Shown here in pieces: positions 6,862-16,729 of a DNA stretch of 53,918 nt (its first letter is position 1; each line of letters begins with the position of its first letter). The DNA is taken from contig CAJWLM010000018.1 in NCBI GenBank assembly GCA_913043025.1, positions 1-53,918 of the forward strand. The letters run 5' to 3'. The stretch is from an uncultured Rhodospirillaceae bacterium (GTDB lineage Bacteria; Pseudomonadota; Alphaproteobacteria; UBA8366). The notes beneath the pieces are model-generated. The model did not search any database and had not been told where the DNA came from. It worked only from the letters and a program-made list of their open reading frames with translations. Position numbers and translations under genes: made by a program.

Positions 6862-8033
6862 TAATTTTTCTCATAAATTTGTGTAACGTTCTTAAGCGAT
6901 AACACCGCCTGAATAATTTCTTTAGCAGCGAAGTGCACTTCTTTTTCAACTGTGAACCTGCCAAATCCAATGCGAATAGCATTGTGCAATAGACGTTTCT
7001 CCACACCTATCGACTGCAACACATGCGATGACGCTACTGAGGACGTAGTGCACGCTGACCCCGAGGACAGTGCTATACTCGGCAATCGCATCATTAAATC
7101 CTGTGCGTCTATGTCTGGAAATGATAGATTTAGATTTCCGGGAATGCGTTTTTCGAGATCCCCGTTTAATTTTACATCATCTAAACTTCCGAAAATCTGA
7201 GCTAAAAATTGATCCCTTAAGAGCGTAATGCGGTGCGCTTCTTCAGAAATATTTTCCAAACCTATACGACATGCCTCCCCAAAACCTATAGCAAGTGGTG
7301 CGGGGACAGTGCCCGAGCGCAATCCACGTTCCTGTCCGCCACCATCTAATAACGGTTCGATTTCGATTTTTGGCTTCTGACGAACGTACAATGCCCCGAT
7401 GCCCATTGGTCCATAGAGTTTGTGCGCGCTAATACTAAGCAGGTCTATACCCATCACGTTAACGTCAATGGGCATTTTTGCGACAGCTTGCGCAGCATCA
7501 GTATGAAACAACGCACCGACCCTCGTGCACAGACTCGCTATTTCCGTTAGAGGCTGAATCACTCCTATTTCATTATTTACCGCCATAATCGAAACAAGCG
7601 CCGTGCGGTCACTCAATACATTTTCCAACAGTTCAAGATCAAGCAAGCCATTCTTTTCAACTGGAAGGTAAGTAACGGTAAATCCTTCTCGTTCCAAACG
7701 AGCACAACTCTCTAGCACACATTTATGTTCAGTCGCACAGGTGACGACATGATTACGATCAGGTGTAATCGCCCGTACAGTGCCTTTCACTGCTAAATTG
7801 TTGGCCTCCGTTGCGCCAGATGTAAAGGTTATCTCATTCGGTTTAGCGCCTATTAATTCAGCAATATGAATTCGCGCTTCCTCAACTGCTTGTTCAGCTG
7901 CCCAGCCATAAGCGTGATCACTAGAATGCGGATTACCAAACATTTCATCGAACCACGGCAGCATAACATCACGCACGCGAGGGTCTATTGGCGTTGTCGC
8001 TTGATAATCAAGGTAAACAGGTTCATCTGTCAT
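6861..8033 (-). CDS. Cysteine desulfurase, class I (IscS/NifS family), second copy
   Basis: PLP enzyme that removes sulfur from cysteine as a protein persulfide for Fe-S clusters and thiolated tRNA, leaving alanine. The 390 residues carry the N-terminal YLDYQATTP, the SGATEANNLA cofactor loop, His103 (TEHK), the PLP lysine Lys205 (SAHKLYGP) and the catalytic Cys328 on the mobile loop SSGSACTT, so all essential residues are present. It starts 26 bases after the first desulfurase gene and overlaps fdx by one base. The Cys-loop context resembles IscS more closely than the upstream paralogue does. Neither IscU nor Suf scaffold genes are in the window, so partner assignment remains inference. Confidence 0.93.
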   Translation of the reverse strand: MTDEPVYLDYQATTPIDPRVRDVMLPWFDEMFGNPHSSDHAYGWAAEQAVEEARIHIAELIGAKPNEITFTSGATEANNLAVKGTVRAITPDRNHVVTCATEHKCVLESCARLEREGFTVTYLPVEKNGLLDLELLENVLSDRTALVSIMAVNNEIGVIQPLTEIASLCTRVGALFHTDAAQAVAKMPIDVNVMGIDLLSISAHKLYGPMGIGALYVRQKPKIEIEPLLDGGGQERGLRSGTVPAPLAIGFGEACRIGLENISEEAHRITLLRDQFLAQIFGSLDDVKLNGDLEKRIPGNLNLSFPDIDAQDLMMRLPSIALSSGSACTTSSVASSHVLQSIGVEKRLLHNAIRIGFGRFTVEKEVHFAAKEIIQAVLSLKNVTQIYEKN

Positions 8034-8059
8034 ATCGGACCACCGAACTCATTCTTCGA

Positions 8060-9169
8060 TCAAGCGGCATCCATTTGCCGTTTAATCATTTTTAAACTCG
8101 ACACCCAGGCATCTACAAAACGCTCTATTTCCTCTTCTTTTGTTTCAACGCCAATACTTACCCTCACAGACGAAGCCGACATAGTTTCAGATTGCCCCAT
8201 CGCTCTCAGGACGTGGCTAGGAGTAACTTTTCCAGATGAACATGCGGAACCAGAGCTAATGGCAATCCCTGAAAGATCAAGTGCTATTACTTGAGTTTCT
8301 GCCGATACTCCGTCAACCCCAAATGAACTTGTATTTACTAGACGTGGTGCTTTGTGTCCGTGAATTACAACTTCCGGTGCCTGCTCGAGGATAGCCTGCT
8401 CCATTCCATCCCGAAGCCTTGCAATATGCCCAGCATTATTCAACATCTCATGTATATCCATTACGGCAGCACCAAAACCAGCGATGGCCGGAACGTTCTC
8501 GGTGCCGCCACGGCGCCCTCGTTCTTGACCGCCGCCGTTAAATATTGACGTAATCTCAACCCCAGGCGCTAGGAATAACGCACCGATGCCTTTGGGTCCG
8601 CCTATCTTGTGCGCAGAAAGCGTCATCATATCTACGCCTAACTCTGACATATTTAGCGGAATCCGGCCGGGTGCTTGAACAGCGTCACAATGAAATAACG
8701 CTCCATGCTCGTGCGCAATACGCGCCAACTCAGCAATAGGCTGAATAACACCGGTCTCATTATTGGCCAGCATAATTGAAACCAGCACAGAATTCGCATC
8801 ATATCGTAAAAGAGTGTCGAGACATTCCGGACTAACAAGGCCAGTTTGGTCAACAGCAATTTTTTCCACATTGCCCAAGACTTCAAGAACCGAGAGATGT
8901 TCGACGCCCGAAACAAGAACCCGCCTACGTTTGGTGCCAGCTAACGCCAAAGTGTTTGCTTCGGTAGCACCGCTGGTGAAGATAATATTTTCATGTGTTA
9001 CACCAAATGCACCGGCAATTTCACCACGTGCTTTTTCAACCATAGCGCGAGCACTCCTTCCGCTACTATGAATCGATGATGGATTACCTAAGGCATCCAA
9101 TGCGTCGATGACGCAACGTTTTACCGCAATCCTCATTGGTGTTGTTGCGTTGTAATCAAGATAAATCAT
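8060..9169 (-). CDS. Cysteine desulfurase, class I (NifS/IscS family), first copy
   Basis: A 369-residue PLP-dependent desulfurase, paralogous to its downstream neighbour. It keeps YLDYNATTP at the N-terminus, SGATEANTLA, His91 (GVEH), the PLP lysine Lys188 (SAHKIGGP) and the catalytic Cys310 in SSGSACSSG. The start at 9169 (MIYLDYNATTP) fits the family; an in-frame TTG at 9187 would add six residues. It lies between cysE and the second desulfurase in a tight minus-strand array. A tandem pair of this kind occurs near suf genes in many alphaproteobacteria; the usual Rrf2 regulator is not seen and cysE takes the first position. The two copies may serve different sulfur acceptors, which the sequence cannot tell. 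Confidence 0.92.
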   Translation of the reverse strand: MIYLDYNATTPMRIAVKRCVIDALDALGNPSSIHSSGRSARAMVEKARGEIAGAFGVTHENIIFTSGATEANTLALAGTKRRRVLVSGVEHLSVLEVLGNVEKIAVDQTGLVSPECLDTLLRYDANSVLVSIMLANNETGVIQPIAELARIAHEHGALFHCDAVQAPGRIPLNMSELGVDMMTLSAHKIGGPKGIGALFLAPGVEITSIFNGGGQERGRRGGTENVPAIAGFGAAVMDIHEMLNNAGHIARLRDGMEQAILEQAPEVVIHGHKAPRLVNTSSFGVDGVSAETQVIALDLSGIAISSGSACSSGKVTPSHVLRAMGQSETMSASSVRVSIGVETKEEEIERFVDAWVSSLKMIKRQMDAA

Positions 9170-9227
9170 GGTTGAAGCAGCACACAACGTTCAGACGAAA
9201 AGTGTATAATAATTTTTAACATGGTAT

Positions 9228-9941
9228 TCATTTTGTTTTTTTTATCTTCTGTTCCGAAGCTTTTTCTAATAATGTTATTCGCTCCTGTAAGTTTGTAACA
9301 TGCTCAATTAATCCCTCTAACGATCGCACTAATGGATCGGGAAGATCGCCGAGCGGTGTGCCATAAGGTCTGAAATCCTCTGCAACATCGATATCTTTGC
9401 TTTCCACTACCCGAGCCGGAATTCCTACAACTGTAATAGCTGCTGGCACATCTTGGGTGACGACGGCATTTGCACCAATGCGCGCTCCAGCCGAAACATT
9501 TATCGGGCCTAAAATTTGAGCACCTGAACCAACAATAACGCCGTCACCAAGTGTCGGATGACGGTTCCTTTCGCGCTGACTTTCTGAGTCAATTGATGGA
9601 GCAATTCCTCCTAGGGTTACGGCCTGATAAATTGTCACATCATCACCAAGTTCAGCTGTCTCACCGATCACTACACCCATGCCGTGATCAATAAATAAGC
9701 GCTTGCCTATTGTAGCACCCGGATGAATTTCTATCCCCGTCAAAAATCTTCCTAATTGAGATATTAACCGCGCAAAAAATCGAAAACCCCGCTGCCATGC
9801 AATGTGAGCTAACCGATGTAAAACCACGGCGTGGAATCCAGAATAACAGAAAAAAACTTCGGCTCGTGACCGAGCCGCAGGGTCGCGTCGCATCATAGCA
9901 TCGATTTCATGACGTATAACTTTGAACATTGGCATATGCAC
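9228..9941 (-). CDS. cysE: Serine O-acetyltransferase
   Basis: Acetylates L-serine with acetyl-CoA to O-acetylserine, the carbon skeleton for cysteine. The 237-residue short form has an N-terminal helical part (about 1-65) and a left-handed parallel beta-helix of hexapeptide repeats (about 70-185), with catalytic [27 protein letters not shown] and the VVGIPARVV end of the acyl-CoA site. It is the first gene of the likely operon with two cysteine desulfurases and a ferredoxin, 58 bases ahead of the first, so cysteine supply and sulfur mobilisation would be coexpressed. A good sigma70-type promoter lies about 110 bases upstream. The C-terminal tail ends in a Lys-rich stretch, and whether cysteine feedback applies cannot be judged. 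Confidence 0.94.
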   Translation of the reverse strand: MHMPMFKVIRHEIDAMMRRDPAARSRAEVFFCYSGFHAVVLHRLAHIAWQRGFRFFARLISQLGRFLTGIEIHPGATIGKRLFIDHGMGVVIGETAELGDDVTIYQAVTLGGIAPSIDSESQRERNRHPTLGDGVIVGSGAQILGPINVSAGARIGANAVVTQDVPAAITVVGIPARVVESKDIDVAEDFRPYGTPLGDLPDPLVRSLEGLIEHVTNLQERITLLEKASEQKIKKTK

Positions 9942-10049
9942 TGGTGTTCCGGTGTAATACAGTTATTTTTCACTTCAGCAAACAAACATGCTAAACTGAT
10001 ATCTTAACGCTAACTAAAAATTTTATTTCAATCCTGATAATATTAAGTG

Positions 10050-10078
10050 GATATATAATCCTCGACTCCAAGGGTCAA
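10050..10078 (-). promoter_or_regulatory. Promoter of the cysE-desulfurase-fdx operon
   Basis: Minus-strand TTGACC (10078-10073), a 17-base spacer and TATATC (10055-10050). A second TTGAC-like element lies 10 bases upstream of the -35, forming a direct repeat that might bind a regulator. Located about 110 bases ahead of cysE in the divergent spacer. Confidence 0.5.
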
Positions 10079-10174
10079 GATTAGTCAATTATACATGCGA
10101 ATGCACCATTAACGTAACAATATGACGACATTGATGAGATTGCATCAATGCCGAGGAGAATAATAAAAAACATC

Positions 10175-10828
10175 ATGCCCGAAGTTATTATAAATGGACC
10201 TGAAGGTCGTATCGAGGGGCGTTATCGCCACAACAACAATGCAGCCGCTCCTATCGCTTTGTTTTTACATCCTCACCCGCAACATGGCGGCACGATGAAC
10301 AATAAAGTCATCTATACATTGTACTATATGTTTGTACGACGTGGGTTCTCTTGCCTTCGTTTTAATTTTCGCGGCGTGGGACGATCACAAGGAACATTCT
10401 CACGCGGCGAAGGGGAACTCTCTGATGCTGCAGCTGCCCTAGATTGGCTCCAAGAATATAATGAGAATGCAGGTCAATGTTGGATTGCCGGGTTCTCCTT
10501 TGGCGCTTGGATCGGGATGCAATTGCTGATGCGTAGACCTGAAATAGCTGGATTCATCTCCATAGCACCACCAGCCAACATGTATGATTTTAGCTTCCTC
10601 GCTCCATGCCCGTCATCTGGAATTATGGTAACGGGCAGTAAGGATGACATAGTGCCGCCTGACTCAGTTGAAAAACTTGTTGAAAAATTACGCCAACAAA
10701 GAGGCATACGCATTGACCATACAACTATCCCTGGAGCTAATCATTTCTTTACAAATAAGATGGAACAGCTGGAAAAGGAAGTTGCAAGCTATGTTGATGA
10801 ACGTCTTCTCAGCGGCAAAGACAACTAG
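10175..10828 (+). CDS. Alpha/beta hydrolase of the suf-associated family
   Basis: A 217-residue single-domain alpha/beta hydrolase. Motifs: HPHPQHGGTMNN (33-44) with the oxyanion region, the nucleophile elbow GFSFGAW with Ser108, an acid in SKDDIVPP (Asp157/158) and the catalytic His190 in GANHFF. The substrate is unknown. Close relatives are commonly found next to suf/isc genes in alphaproteobacteria, and here it is divergent from the cysteine desulfurase operon, which supports that family assignment. The start at Met 10175 (MPEVIINGPEGRIEGRY) matches the conserved N-terminus; an in-frame ATG at 10148 would add nine residues. An AGGAG at 10153-10157 is rather far from the chosen start. Confidence 0.85.
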   Translation: MPEVIINGPEGRIEGRYRHNNNAAAPIALFLHPHPQHGGTMNNKVIYTLYYMFVRRGFSCLRFNFRGVGRSQGTFSRGEGELSDAAAALDWLQEYNENAGQCWIAGFSFGAWIGMQLLMRRPEIAGFISIAPPANMYDFSFLAPCPSSGIMVTGSKDDIVPPDSVEKLVEKLRQQRGIRIDHTTIPGANHFFTNKMEQLEKEVASYVDERLLSGKDN

Positions 10829-10846
10829 AAGGTTTGTCAGTTTAGT

Positions 10847-11920
10847 TTACCGTCTTCCCTTAAACAGGCGTCCGCCGGTTAAAGGTGAAGGAACACCGGT
10901 GGTGCTGGGCCAGCTTATTGGCAGTTTGTACTTTGACCTTAGAGCTAAGTATGCAAATGCTTCTGCCTCAAGCAAATCGCCATTCCACCCCAGACTTTCA
11001 ACACTAGTAAAAGGTAACTTCAGCGATGAGGTTAAAGATTGCATAATAAAGGTATTCTTTCGCCCACCACCCGTAACCAGCCACCTCAGCGGGACACTAG
11101 GAAAAAATTGAGTTGCAGCCTGAACAGACTTGACCGTAAAGTCGGTCAAAGTTGCTGCTCCATCTTCTGTTGACAAATCCGTTAAAGGCTCAGAGTTAAA
11201 AAAATCTCTATCAAGTGATTTAGGAGGCCTGCGACTAAAGTAATCGTTATTCAGCCATGCAGTAACAAAATCAGTGTGCGAAATACCCTTTGCTGCCCAC
11301 TTACCATCTTGGTCATATGCAATGCCAACTTTCCTGTCCATCCAGTCATCAATGAGAGCATTGGCAGGCCCGGTATCAAAAGCCAAAATGCTACCGACGT
11401 CACCCAACCAGGTCACATTAGCTACGCCACCAAGATTAAGAATTGCTAATGGCTTTTGTATGCCTTTGCACAAGGCATAATGATAAGCAGGGGCAAGGGG
11501 AGCTCCCTCCCCACCTGCGGCTACATCAGCACTTCGAAAATCACACACGACATCTATGCCAGTAACATTAGCCAATTGAGCGCCATCCCCTAGTTGCCAG
11601 GTAAAACGGTGCTCTGGTTGATGACAAATGGTATGACCATGAAAACCAATCAAACCAACTTGTTTTGGCCTCACACCGAGCTTATCCAAAAGCAACGATA
11701 CTGCATTTGCATGAAGGTCCGTCAGTTCAGTTTCAATGGACTGGATTTTGGGATCATAGGTAGTAGAACCTAGACATGCCCGCAAACGATCACGAAATTT
11801 ACACTCATAGTCCAGTGACATACCACCTAGGCGACCCTCTATCCGCTCGCCATCGGTTTTTATTAAAGCGACATCTATACCATCTAGAGACGTGCCGCTC
11901 ATGAGTCCAAGTATCAACAT
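10847..11920 (-). CDS. anmK: Anhydro-N-acetylmuramic acid kinase
   Basis: Phosphorylates and opens 1,6-anhydro-N-acetylmuramic acid, the muropeptide released by lytic transglycosylases, so that recycled cell-wall sugar re-enters metabolism. The 357 residues begin with the ATP-binding MSGTSLDGIDVAL and continue with GFHGHTICHQP, the sugar-binding DTGPANALIDDWM and the ATPase motif VTGGGRKN near residue 300. The length is normal. It is divergent from tyrS with 57 bases between start codons, an arrangement common in proteobacteria, and converges with the hydrolase gene. Confidence 0.95.
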   Translation of the reverse strand: MLILGLMSGTSLDGIDVALIKTDGERIEGRLGGMSLDYECKFRDRLRACLGSTTYDPKIQSIETELTDLHANAVSLLLDKLGVRPKQVGLIGFHGHTICHQPEHRFTWQLGDGAQLANVTGIDVVCDFRSADVAAGGEGAPLAPAYHYALCKGIQKPLAILNLGGVANVTWLGDVGSILAFDTGPANALIDDWMDRKVGIAYDQDGKWAAKGISHTDFVTAWLNNDYFSRRPPKSLDRDFFNSEPLTDLSTEDGAATLTDFTVKSVQAATQFFPSVPLRWLVTGGGRKNTFIMQSLTSSLKLPFTSVESLGWNGDLLEAEAFAYLALRSKYKLPISWPSTTGVPSPLTGGRLFKGRR

Positions 11921-11977
11921 AAGTAGATTATACCAGCATTATTACCACTCGTTGTCGGATTCTGTTGATTGTGCTAA

Positions 11978-13240
11978 ATGGCATACATGGTTGAGTATAC
12001 ATCCACATTTCTTCAACGTGCGAATTCACGGGGTTATATTAGTGACTGCACTAACCCTGGCAGGCTAGACGCTCTTGCTGCAGACACTTCAATTACTGGT
12101 TACATAGGCTTTGATGCAACTGCAGACTCACTTCATGTCGGAAGCTTGGTGCCAATCATGTTGCTGCGCCTTTTACAACAAACAGGCCACAAACCAATCG
12201 TACTCGTTGGCGGTGGGACGACCAAAGTCGGTGACCCTTCTGGTAAAGACGAAAGCCGCAAATTACTTACTGACAAGGATATTCAGTCTAATATTGACAA
12301 TATTAAAGGGATTTTTGAGCGGTTCCTCTCATTTGGAGATAATCCAACAGATGCAATTCTGGTCAATAATGCGAACTGGTTAGATAATCTACAGTACATA
12401 CCTTTCTTGCGTGACGTCGGGCGCCATTTCTCGGTTAATAGAATGCTTGGCCTTGATTCTGTCAAGCTCAGACTCGAGCGTAAACAGCCACTAAGTTTCT
12501 TAGAGTTTAATTATATGATCATGCAAGCATACGATTTTGTAGAATTGGCGAGAAACCACAATTGTCAGCTTCAAATGGGTGGCTCAGATCAGTGGGGAAA
12601 TATAGTAGGTGGTATAGAACTTGGGCGGCGTATTGAAGGTAAAGAATTGTTTGGCCTAACAACCCATCTGATAACTACTGCAAGCGGCTCTAAAATGGGT
12701 AAAACCGCCGAGGGGGCTGTTTGGCTAAACAAGGAACGTCTACCACCATACGAATATTGGCAATTCTGGCGAAATACCGAGGATACAGATGTAGGCCGCT
12801 TCATGCGGTTATTCACTGAAATACCGGACTCCGAAATAGCCAAATATGAGAAACTTGAAGGTGCAGATATTAATGAAGCGAAGTCGCTTCTCGCGACTGA
12901 AGCAACGGCGCTGTGCCACGGCCGCGCAGCGGCTATAGCTGCCTCTGAAAGTGCTCGTAGAACGTTTGCTGAAGGCGGCATAGGGGATGACCTTCCGTGT
13001 ATTTCGCTTAAGAGAGAAGAATTAATAGAGGGACTTCCAGCATTTGTACTTTTTACAAGAGCAGGGCTCGCAAAATCCAACAGTGAGGCACGAAGGTTGA
13101 TCAAGAGCGGCGGTGCGAAACTGAATGATGAAAAAATCAATGAGGAACTCGCTCAGATAACAGCTACCGACGTCGATCAAGACGGAGTAATAAAGCTCTC
13201 GGCAGGCAAAAAACGTCACGCCCTTCTATTAGCAAAATAG
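11978..13240 (+). CDS. tyrS: Tyrosyl-tRNA synthetase
   Basis: Class I aminoacyl-tRNA synthetase charging tRNA-Tyr. The 420 residues show the Rossmann catalytic domain with the HIGH-type motif HVGS (53-56), the tyrosine-binding [11 protein letters not shown] (199-209) and the KMSKS-type loop KMGKT (239-243), then an alpha-helical domain and a C-terminal S4 RNA-binding domain (about 350-420, [20 protein letters not shown]). The KMGKT form and length are typical of bacterial TyrRS type 1. Met4 (MVEYTST) is an alternative start. It converges on the AsmA-like gene with about 23 bases between stops. Confidence 0.96.
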   Translation: MAYMVEYTSTFLQRANSRGYISDCTNPGRLDALAADTSITGYIGFDATADSLHVGSLVPIMLLRLLQQTGHKPIVLVGGGTTKVGDPSGKDESRKLLTDKDIQSNIDNIKGIFERFLSFGDNPTDAILVNNANWLDNLQYIPFLRDVGRHFSVNRMLGLDSVKLRLERKQPLSFLEFNYMIMQAYDFVELARNHNCQLQMGGSDQWGNIVGGIELGRRIEGKELFGLTTHLITTASGSKMGKTAEGAVWLNKERLPPYEYWQFWRNTEDTDVGRFMRLFTEIPDSEIAKYEKLEGADINEAKSLLATEATALCHGRAAAIAASESARRTFAEGGIGDDLPCISLKREELIEGLPAFVLFTRAGLAKSNSEARRLIKSGGAKLNDEKINEELAQITATDVDQDGVIKLSAGKKRHALLLAK

Positions 13241-13263
13241 ACTAAGCTCGAGACATCATTTAA

Positions 13264-16200
13264 TTAAGGCGGGCTGCCAGTATTAGCATTCCCGGGTTTC
13301 CCTTTTAAGGCAGCCGGAGAATCTGGATTAGAAATGGCCGGAGCATTTGGATCACCAGTCTCGGCATCGAACACTCCTAAGAATTTTCTTAATAAACCTG
13401 GGGCAAGAGCAGACAATGGATTCACAGAAACATCTGGATCGGCGAGTGCACCCCTAACTGAATAGGTGGCTGCGAACAAACCCTCATCGTCCCCTCCTGT
13501 AAGAATAGGCCCAAGGAGAGGGATTTGTCCAAGGATGCGGTTCAATGTGTAGGCTGGTATTAAAGCACCACCAAGATCAGCGCTATCATTTTTCAAATTT
13601 AAGGTGCCCTCGGTTGTTATCCCAATTGAAGATCCAAAAGTGCGTGTATTATCCAGTCGCAAAAGTTTTGATTCGTAAGCATACCGGCCTTCAAGTGTGT
13701 CAAACTCTAACCCCTCTCGATCAAATGCATCAACAATACCGGTCAATGAGGCAATCTGAAATATTCTTGCGAACAATGGTACTTTTCTGAGTCGATACTT
13801 GCTGACGATGAATTCGCCTTCCATAGGCGCATTTAAACTCGGTCGCTCACCCTTTATTATCAGTTTCCCCCCGCTTACATTCTTGGCAATGTCGAGTGCT
13901 TTGAGCGACGCTCCAAAGTCATCCGTTTCTACAGATAATTTGTACCCTATCGAGAAAGGCTGAAAGTCTATCAAAAGTTTAGCCTCTTTACCCACACCGC
14001 CGGATAACTTGAATTTTTGGACGCTATTGTTATCAAACCTGAGTGAGAGATCCACACCCTGTAATTTTCTTTTAATGCCCCAACTTAATAATCCAATACT
14101 GGCGTCGATGTTTAGCGCGATAGGCGGTTTTGTATTTTCCGCCATAGCCTCATCTTCAAGCATTTCCATAATGTATTGAACATCAAACCTATCAAGCCCT
14201 AACGACCCGGCATAAACTCCGTCGTCCTGACAAACGAGTACTCCATCAACTCTGTTGTTAACAGTTGTCAATTGATTGAATTTTATTTTCCACCTTTCAT
14301 CCGGCGCTGAGTTCATCTTTAGGTCTGCGCTGCCGGAGGACCCCTCACCTGAAAACTTAGTGCTAGCAAATGTTACCACCCCATTTTGATCGAATTCAGC
14401 ACGTACTTGCGCCGCAGCGCTCGTTCCAACTTCTTTAGTTAAACCGAACTCGGGCCAATCAAGTGACGCTTTGCTGAAATCGATATTACCTTTCAACTTT
14501 CGATTTCCATCTTTTTGCACTGCATACTTTACATCGGCACTCATAGCCCCAGTCATTATGTTTGCCCTCAAAATTCCCAGCCCTTCTAAGGTGGCAGAAT
14601 CCAACGAAGCGCGTAGGCTATAATCACTTTTGATTTTGTGTTTTTCAGAAAAAAACTCGCGCCATACTATCTGAGTTGCCGCTCCGTTGATTCTTGCTGG
14701 CCCCCTTACGGACATTTCATCCTCAACCATCTTGAATTTGAAGTGACCATTCCGAATATCGAGACCAAATGGCCCATGAGCAAAAGCAACATCTTTGAGG
14801 GTAGCGCTTGATCGAACCGTCAGTTCATCCCTATCTACATTCGTATCAAGTGGGAAATCCATCCGAAGTCGAATTGCCGCTGAACCACTTACATCTCCGG
14901 CTGACAAACCGAGTTCCCGAATATAGCCCAAAGGCCTATGATCAAGCACTTCAAGTGCGGTTCGGAGGGGTCCACGCATAAGAACGTCAACGGAAATTTG
15001 CTCGTTGTCAGTGTCGAGCTCATACATATTCACTTGCGCCTGATCGATTTGAATATCCCGTAATGTACCGCTAGAAATAACCATATCGAATCGTTTGTCA
15101 GAGAAAGTAGCAGTGCCGCCTGCTCCCTCAATCTTTGGCAGCGGCGACCAGTACGCAACTTTAAGATCCTCATACCGCATTGTGCCTTTTACACTTGACG
15201 TCTTGAATTTATTCAAGTTGTTACCGGGCATCCAACCCACTATTTTTAGATTCGTCTCCCGTGCAAAGCCGTTACGTATATTTCGTGTAACCCAGCGACG
15301 GGCAGATTGAGCTAATTGTTTTGGCCAATAATTTGTTAGTCCGCCAAACGGTAAATCAAACAGATTAGCATTTATTTGGACCCGTGCCTCACCACCAATA
15401 CGCTCCGCCTGTGCTTCTGCCTCAATCTTCGGCCCACCAAAATCAACAAGTGCTTCAGCTATCTCTATTTTTTCTAAATCATTGCTTATATTACCTTTTA
15501 ACCGCACCTGCTTAATTTTGCGTGACGATTCCCACAAATACGGGATATCTAGTGTTCCGCTACCTGAAGCGAGATTAAATTCCAACTCGTTAACATCACC
15601 GTTTACGGTCGCTTTTCCTCCAATGCTTCCATTGAGATTAACCTGTAATCCAGCCAAATTTTTTAGCCAAGATACACGTTTAGAAACCTCAGCCACATTG
15701 ATCCCTTTAAAGCGAGCCAATCCAACAATCTTGCTTTTAAGAGGATCTATCTCAAATTCCCCTTCCATCCCTCCCACCGGAGTTGCAATATTCCCGCCAA
15801 TTTTTGTGATATTCCCATTTTTGGAACCACCAATGGCGACCTCACCGGTGACAAGCATATTAAAGTTAGCTAGATCGTTAAGACCACTTACAGACCGAGC
15901 TACAAGAGAGGGATTCAAGTTCTCGAAGCGAGTTCGAGCTAAAAACTCGCCTGTTCTTACTTCATAAACGAATTGAGCGAATAAATTTGCACGACTTTTG
16001 TTGGCTTCTATAACGATCGCAGCATCAGTCTTTAAGCCTGCAGCCTCGCGTGACATTACAATATCAGCACGAGGAGAGTGCCAAACTATTCCTGCCAGCC
16101 GATCATCGAAGGTTAACTGGGATTGTATTACATTGACACGTTTTAAGTAGCCGAGCGGCCCATCAGTTGAACCATATTGGCCCGATAATTCGCGGGCCGC

Positions 16201-16644
16201 GCCTTTTAAAAGGCCACCAATATTTTGGGCTTTCCCCTCTTTCGGTTGCAAGTCAACTGTGAATACACCATCTGGAAATCGTGCTATTGAGCCTCGAAGT
16301 GATCGTATTCCCAAAGTGGCCACTGCTAAACGCCCCTTGACTAGAGCACGCATTGATAGCCCTATAGAAACTTGTGGTAGACTCACCAGCAATTTCCCAT
16401 CGCGGCTAAAAATCTCAATATTACGGGCTCTAATATCAACTGGACGACGCCATCCATCCCAAATAAGAACGGTTTCGTCGACACGCACAACGTAGGACTT
16501 GTCAACAGCGCTAAAATTGCGTTCGATGAAAGGCGTAGCAAAATTCAGCGACACTGGTGAGGTTGATAACCGCCAGGCCAACAGAGCACAAAGTATCAGA
16601 CCGCCCAAAAGGAGGCCCGAAAAAATTTTTATAAACGTTTTCAT
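13264..16644 (-). CDS. Large AsmA/YhdP-like envelope protein
   Basis: A 1126-residue protein with one N-terminal membrane anchor (FIKIFSGLLLGGLILCALLAW) and a long periplasmic part of repetitive beta-rich sequence, typical of YhdP/AsmA-like proteins (DUF3971 and AsmA C-terminal-like regions). Such proteins form long grooves bridging the inner and outer membranes and are implicated in phospholipid transport. C-terminal signatures include IVDAFDREGLEFDTLEGRYAY-type text, TTEGTLNLKNDSADLGGALIPAYTLN and RGALADPDVSVNPLSALAPG. The frame extends upstream to 16812 but would overlap glnE; Met 16644 directly precedes the membrane helix and is preferred. The ribosome binding site is weak. It is divergent from glnE, and substrate assignment is inference. 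Confidence 0.85.
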   Translation of the reverse strand: MKTFIKIFSGLLLGGLILCALLAWRLSTSPVSLNFATPFIERNFSAVDKSYVVRVDETVLIWDGWRRPVDIRARNIEIFSRDGKLLVSLPQVSIGLSMRALVKGRLAVATLGIRSLRGSIARFPDGVFTVDLQPKEGKAQNIGGLLKGAARELSGQYGSTDGPLGYLKRVNVIQSQLTFDDRLAGIVWHSPRADIVMSREAAGLKTDAAIVIEANKSRANLFAQFVYEVRTGEFLARTRFENLNPSLVARSVSGLNDLANFNMLVTGEVAIGGSKNGNITKIGGNIATPVGGMEGEFEIDPLKSKIVGLARFKGINVAEVSKRVSWLKNLAGLQVNLNGSIGGKATVNGDVNELEFNLASGSGTLDIPYLWESSRKIKQVRLKGNISNDLEKIEIAEALVDFGGPKIEAEAQAERIGGEARVQINANLFDLPFGGLTNYWPKQLAQSARRWVTRNIRNGFARETNLKIVGWMPGNNLNKFKTSSVKGTMRYEDLKVAYWSPLPKIEGAGGTATFSDKRFDMVISSGTLRDIQIDQAQVNMYELDTDNEQISVDVLMRGPLRTALEVLDHRPLGYIRELGLSAGDVSGSAAIRLRMDFPLDTNVDRDELTVRSSATLKDVAFAHGPFGLDIRNGHFKFKMVEDEMSVRGPARINGAATQIVWREFFSEKHKIKSDYSLRASLDSATLEGLGILRANIMTGAMSADVKYAVQKDGNRKLKGNIDFSKASLDWPEFGLTKEVGTSAAAQVRAEFDQNGVVTFASTKFSGEGSSGSADLKMNSAPDERWKIKFNQLTTVNNRVDGVLVCQDDGVYAGSLGLDRFDVQYIMEMLEDEAMAENTKPPIALNIDASIGLLSWGIKRKLQGVDLSLRFDNNSVQKFKLSGGVGKEAKLLIDFQPFSIGYKLSVETDDFGASLKALDIAKNVSGGKLIIKGERPSLNAPMEGEFIVSKYRLRKVPLFARIFQIASLTGIVDAFDREGLEFDTLEGRYAYESKLLRLDNTRTFGSSIGITTEGTLNLKNDSADLGGALIPAYTLNRILGQIPLLGPILTGGDDEGLFAATYSVRGALADPDVSVNPLSALAPGLLRKFLGVFDAETGDPNAPAISNPDSPAALKGKPGNANTGSPP

Positions 16645-16729
16645 GCGTCGTTGCGACACAGCTGTTTGCCGAATTGTTACGCCTTCAGCAATAGCATTGC
16701 GACATTCGATTGCATAGGGAAACCAGCAG

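Noticed and set aside
7866-8294. 142-codon plus-strand frame across the two desulfurase genes
   Set aside because: Antisense to both conserved desulfurases and spanning their junction, with no family signature.
12589-13140. 183-codon minus-strand frame antisense to tyrS
   Set aside because: Entirely inside a strongly conserved tyrS. Composition is that of a reverse-complement shadow, with no start signal.
15482-15967. 161-codon plus-strand frame inside the AsmA-like gene
   Set aside because: Antisense shadow of a long, coherent AsmA/YhdP-like protein.
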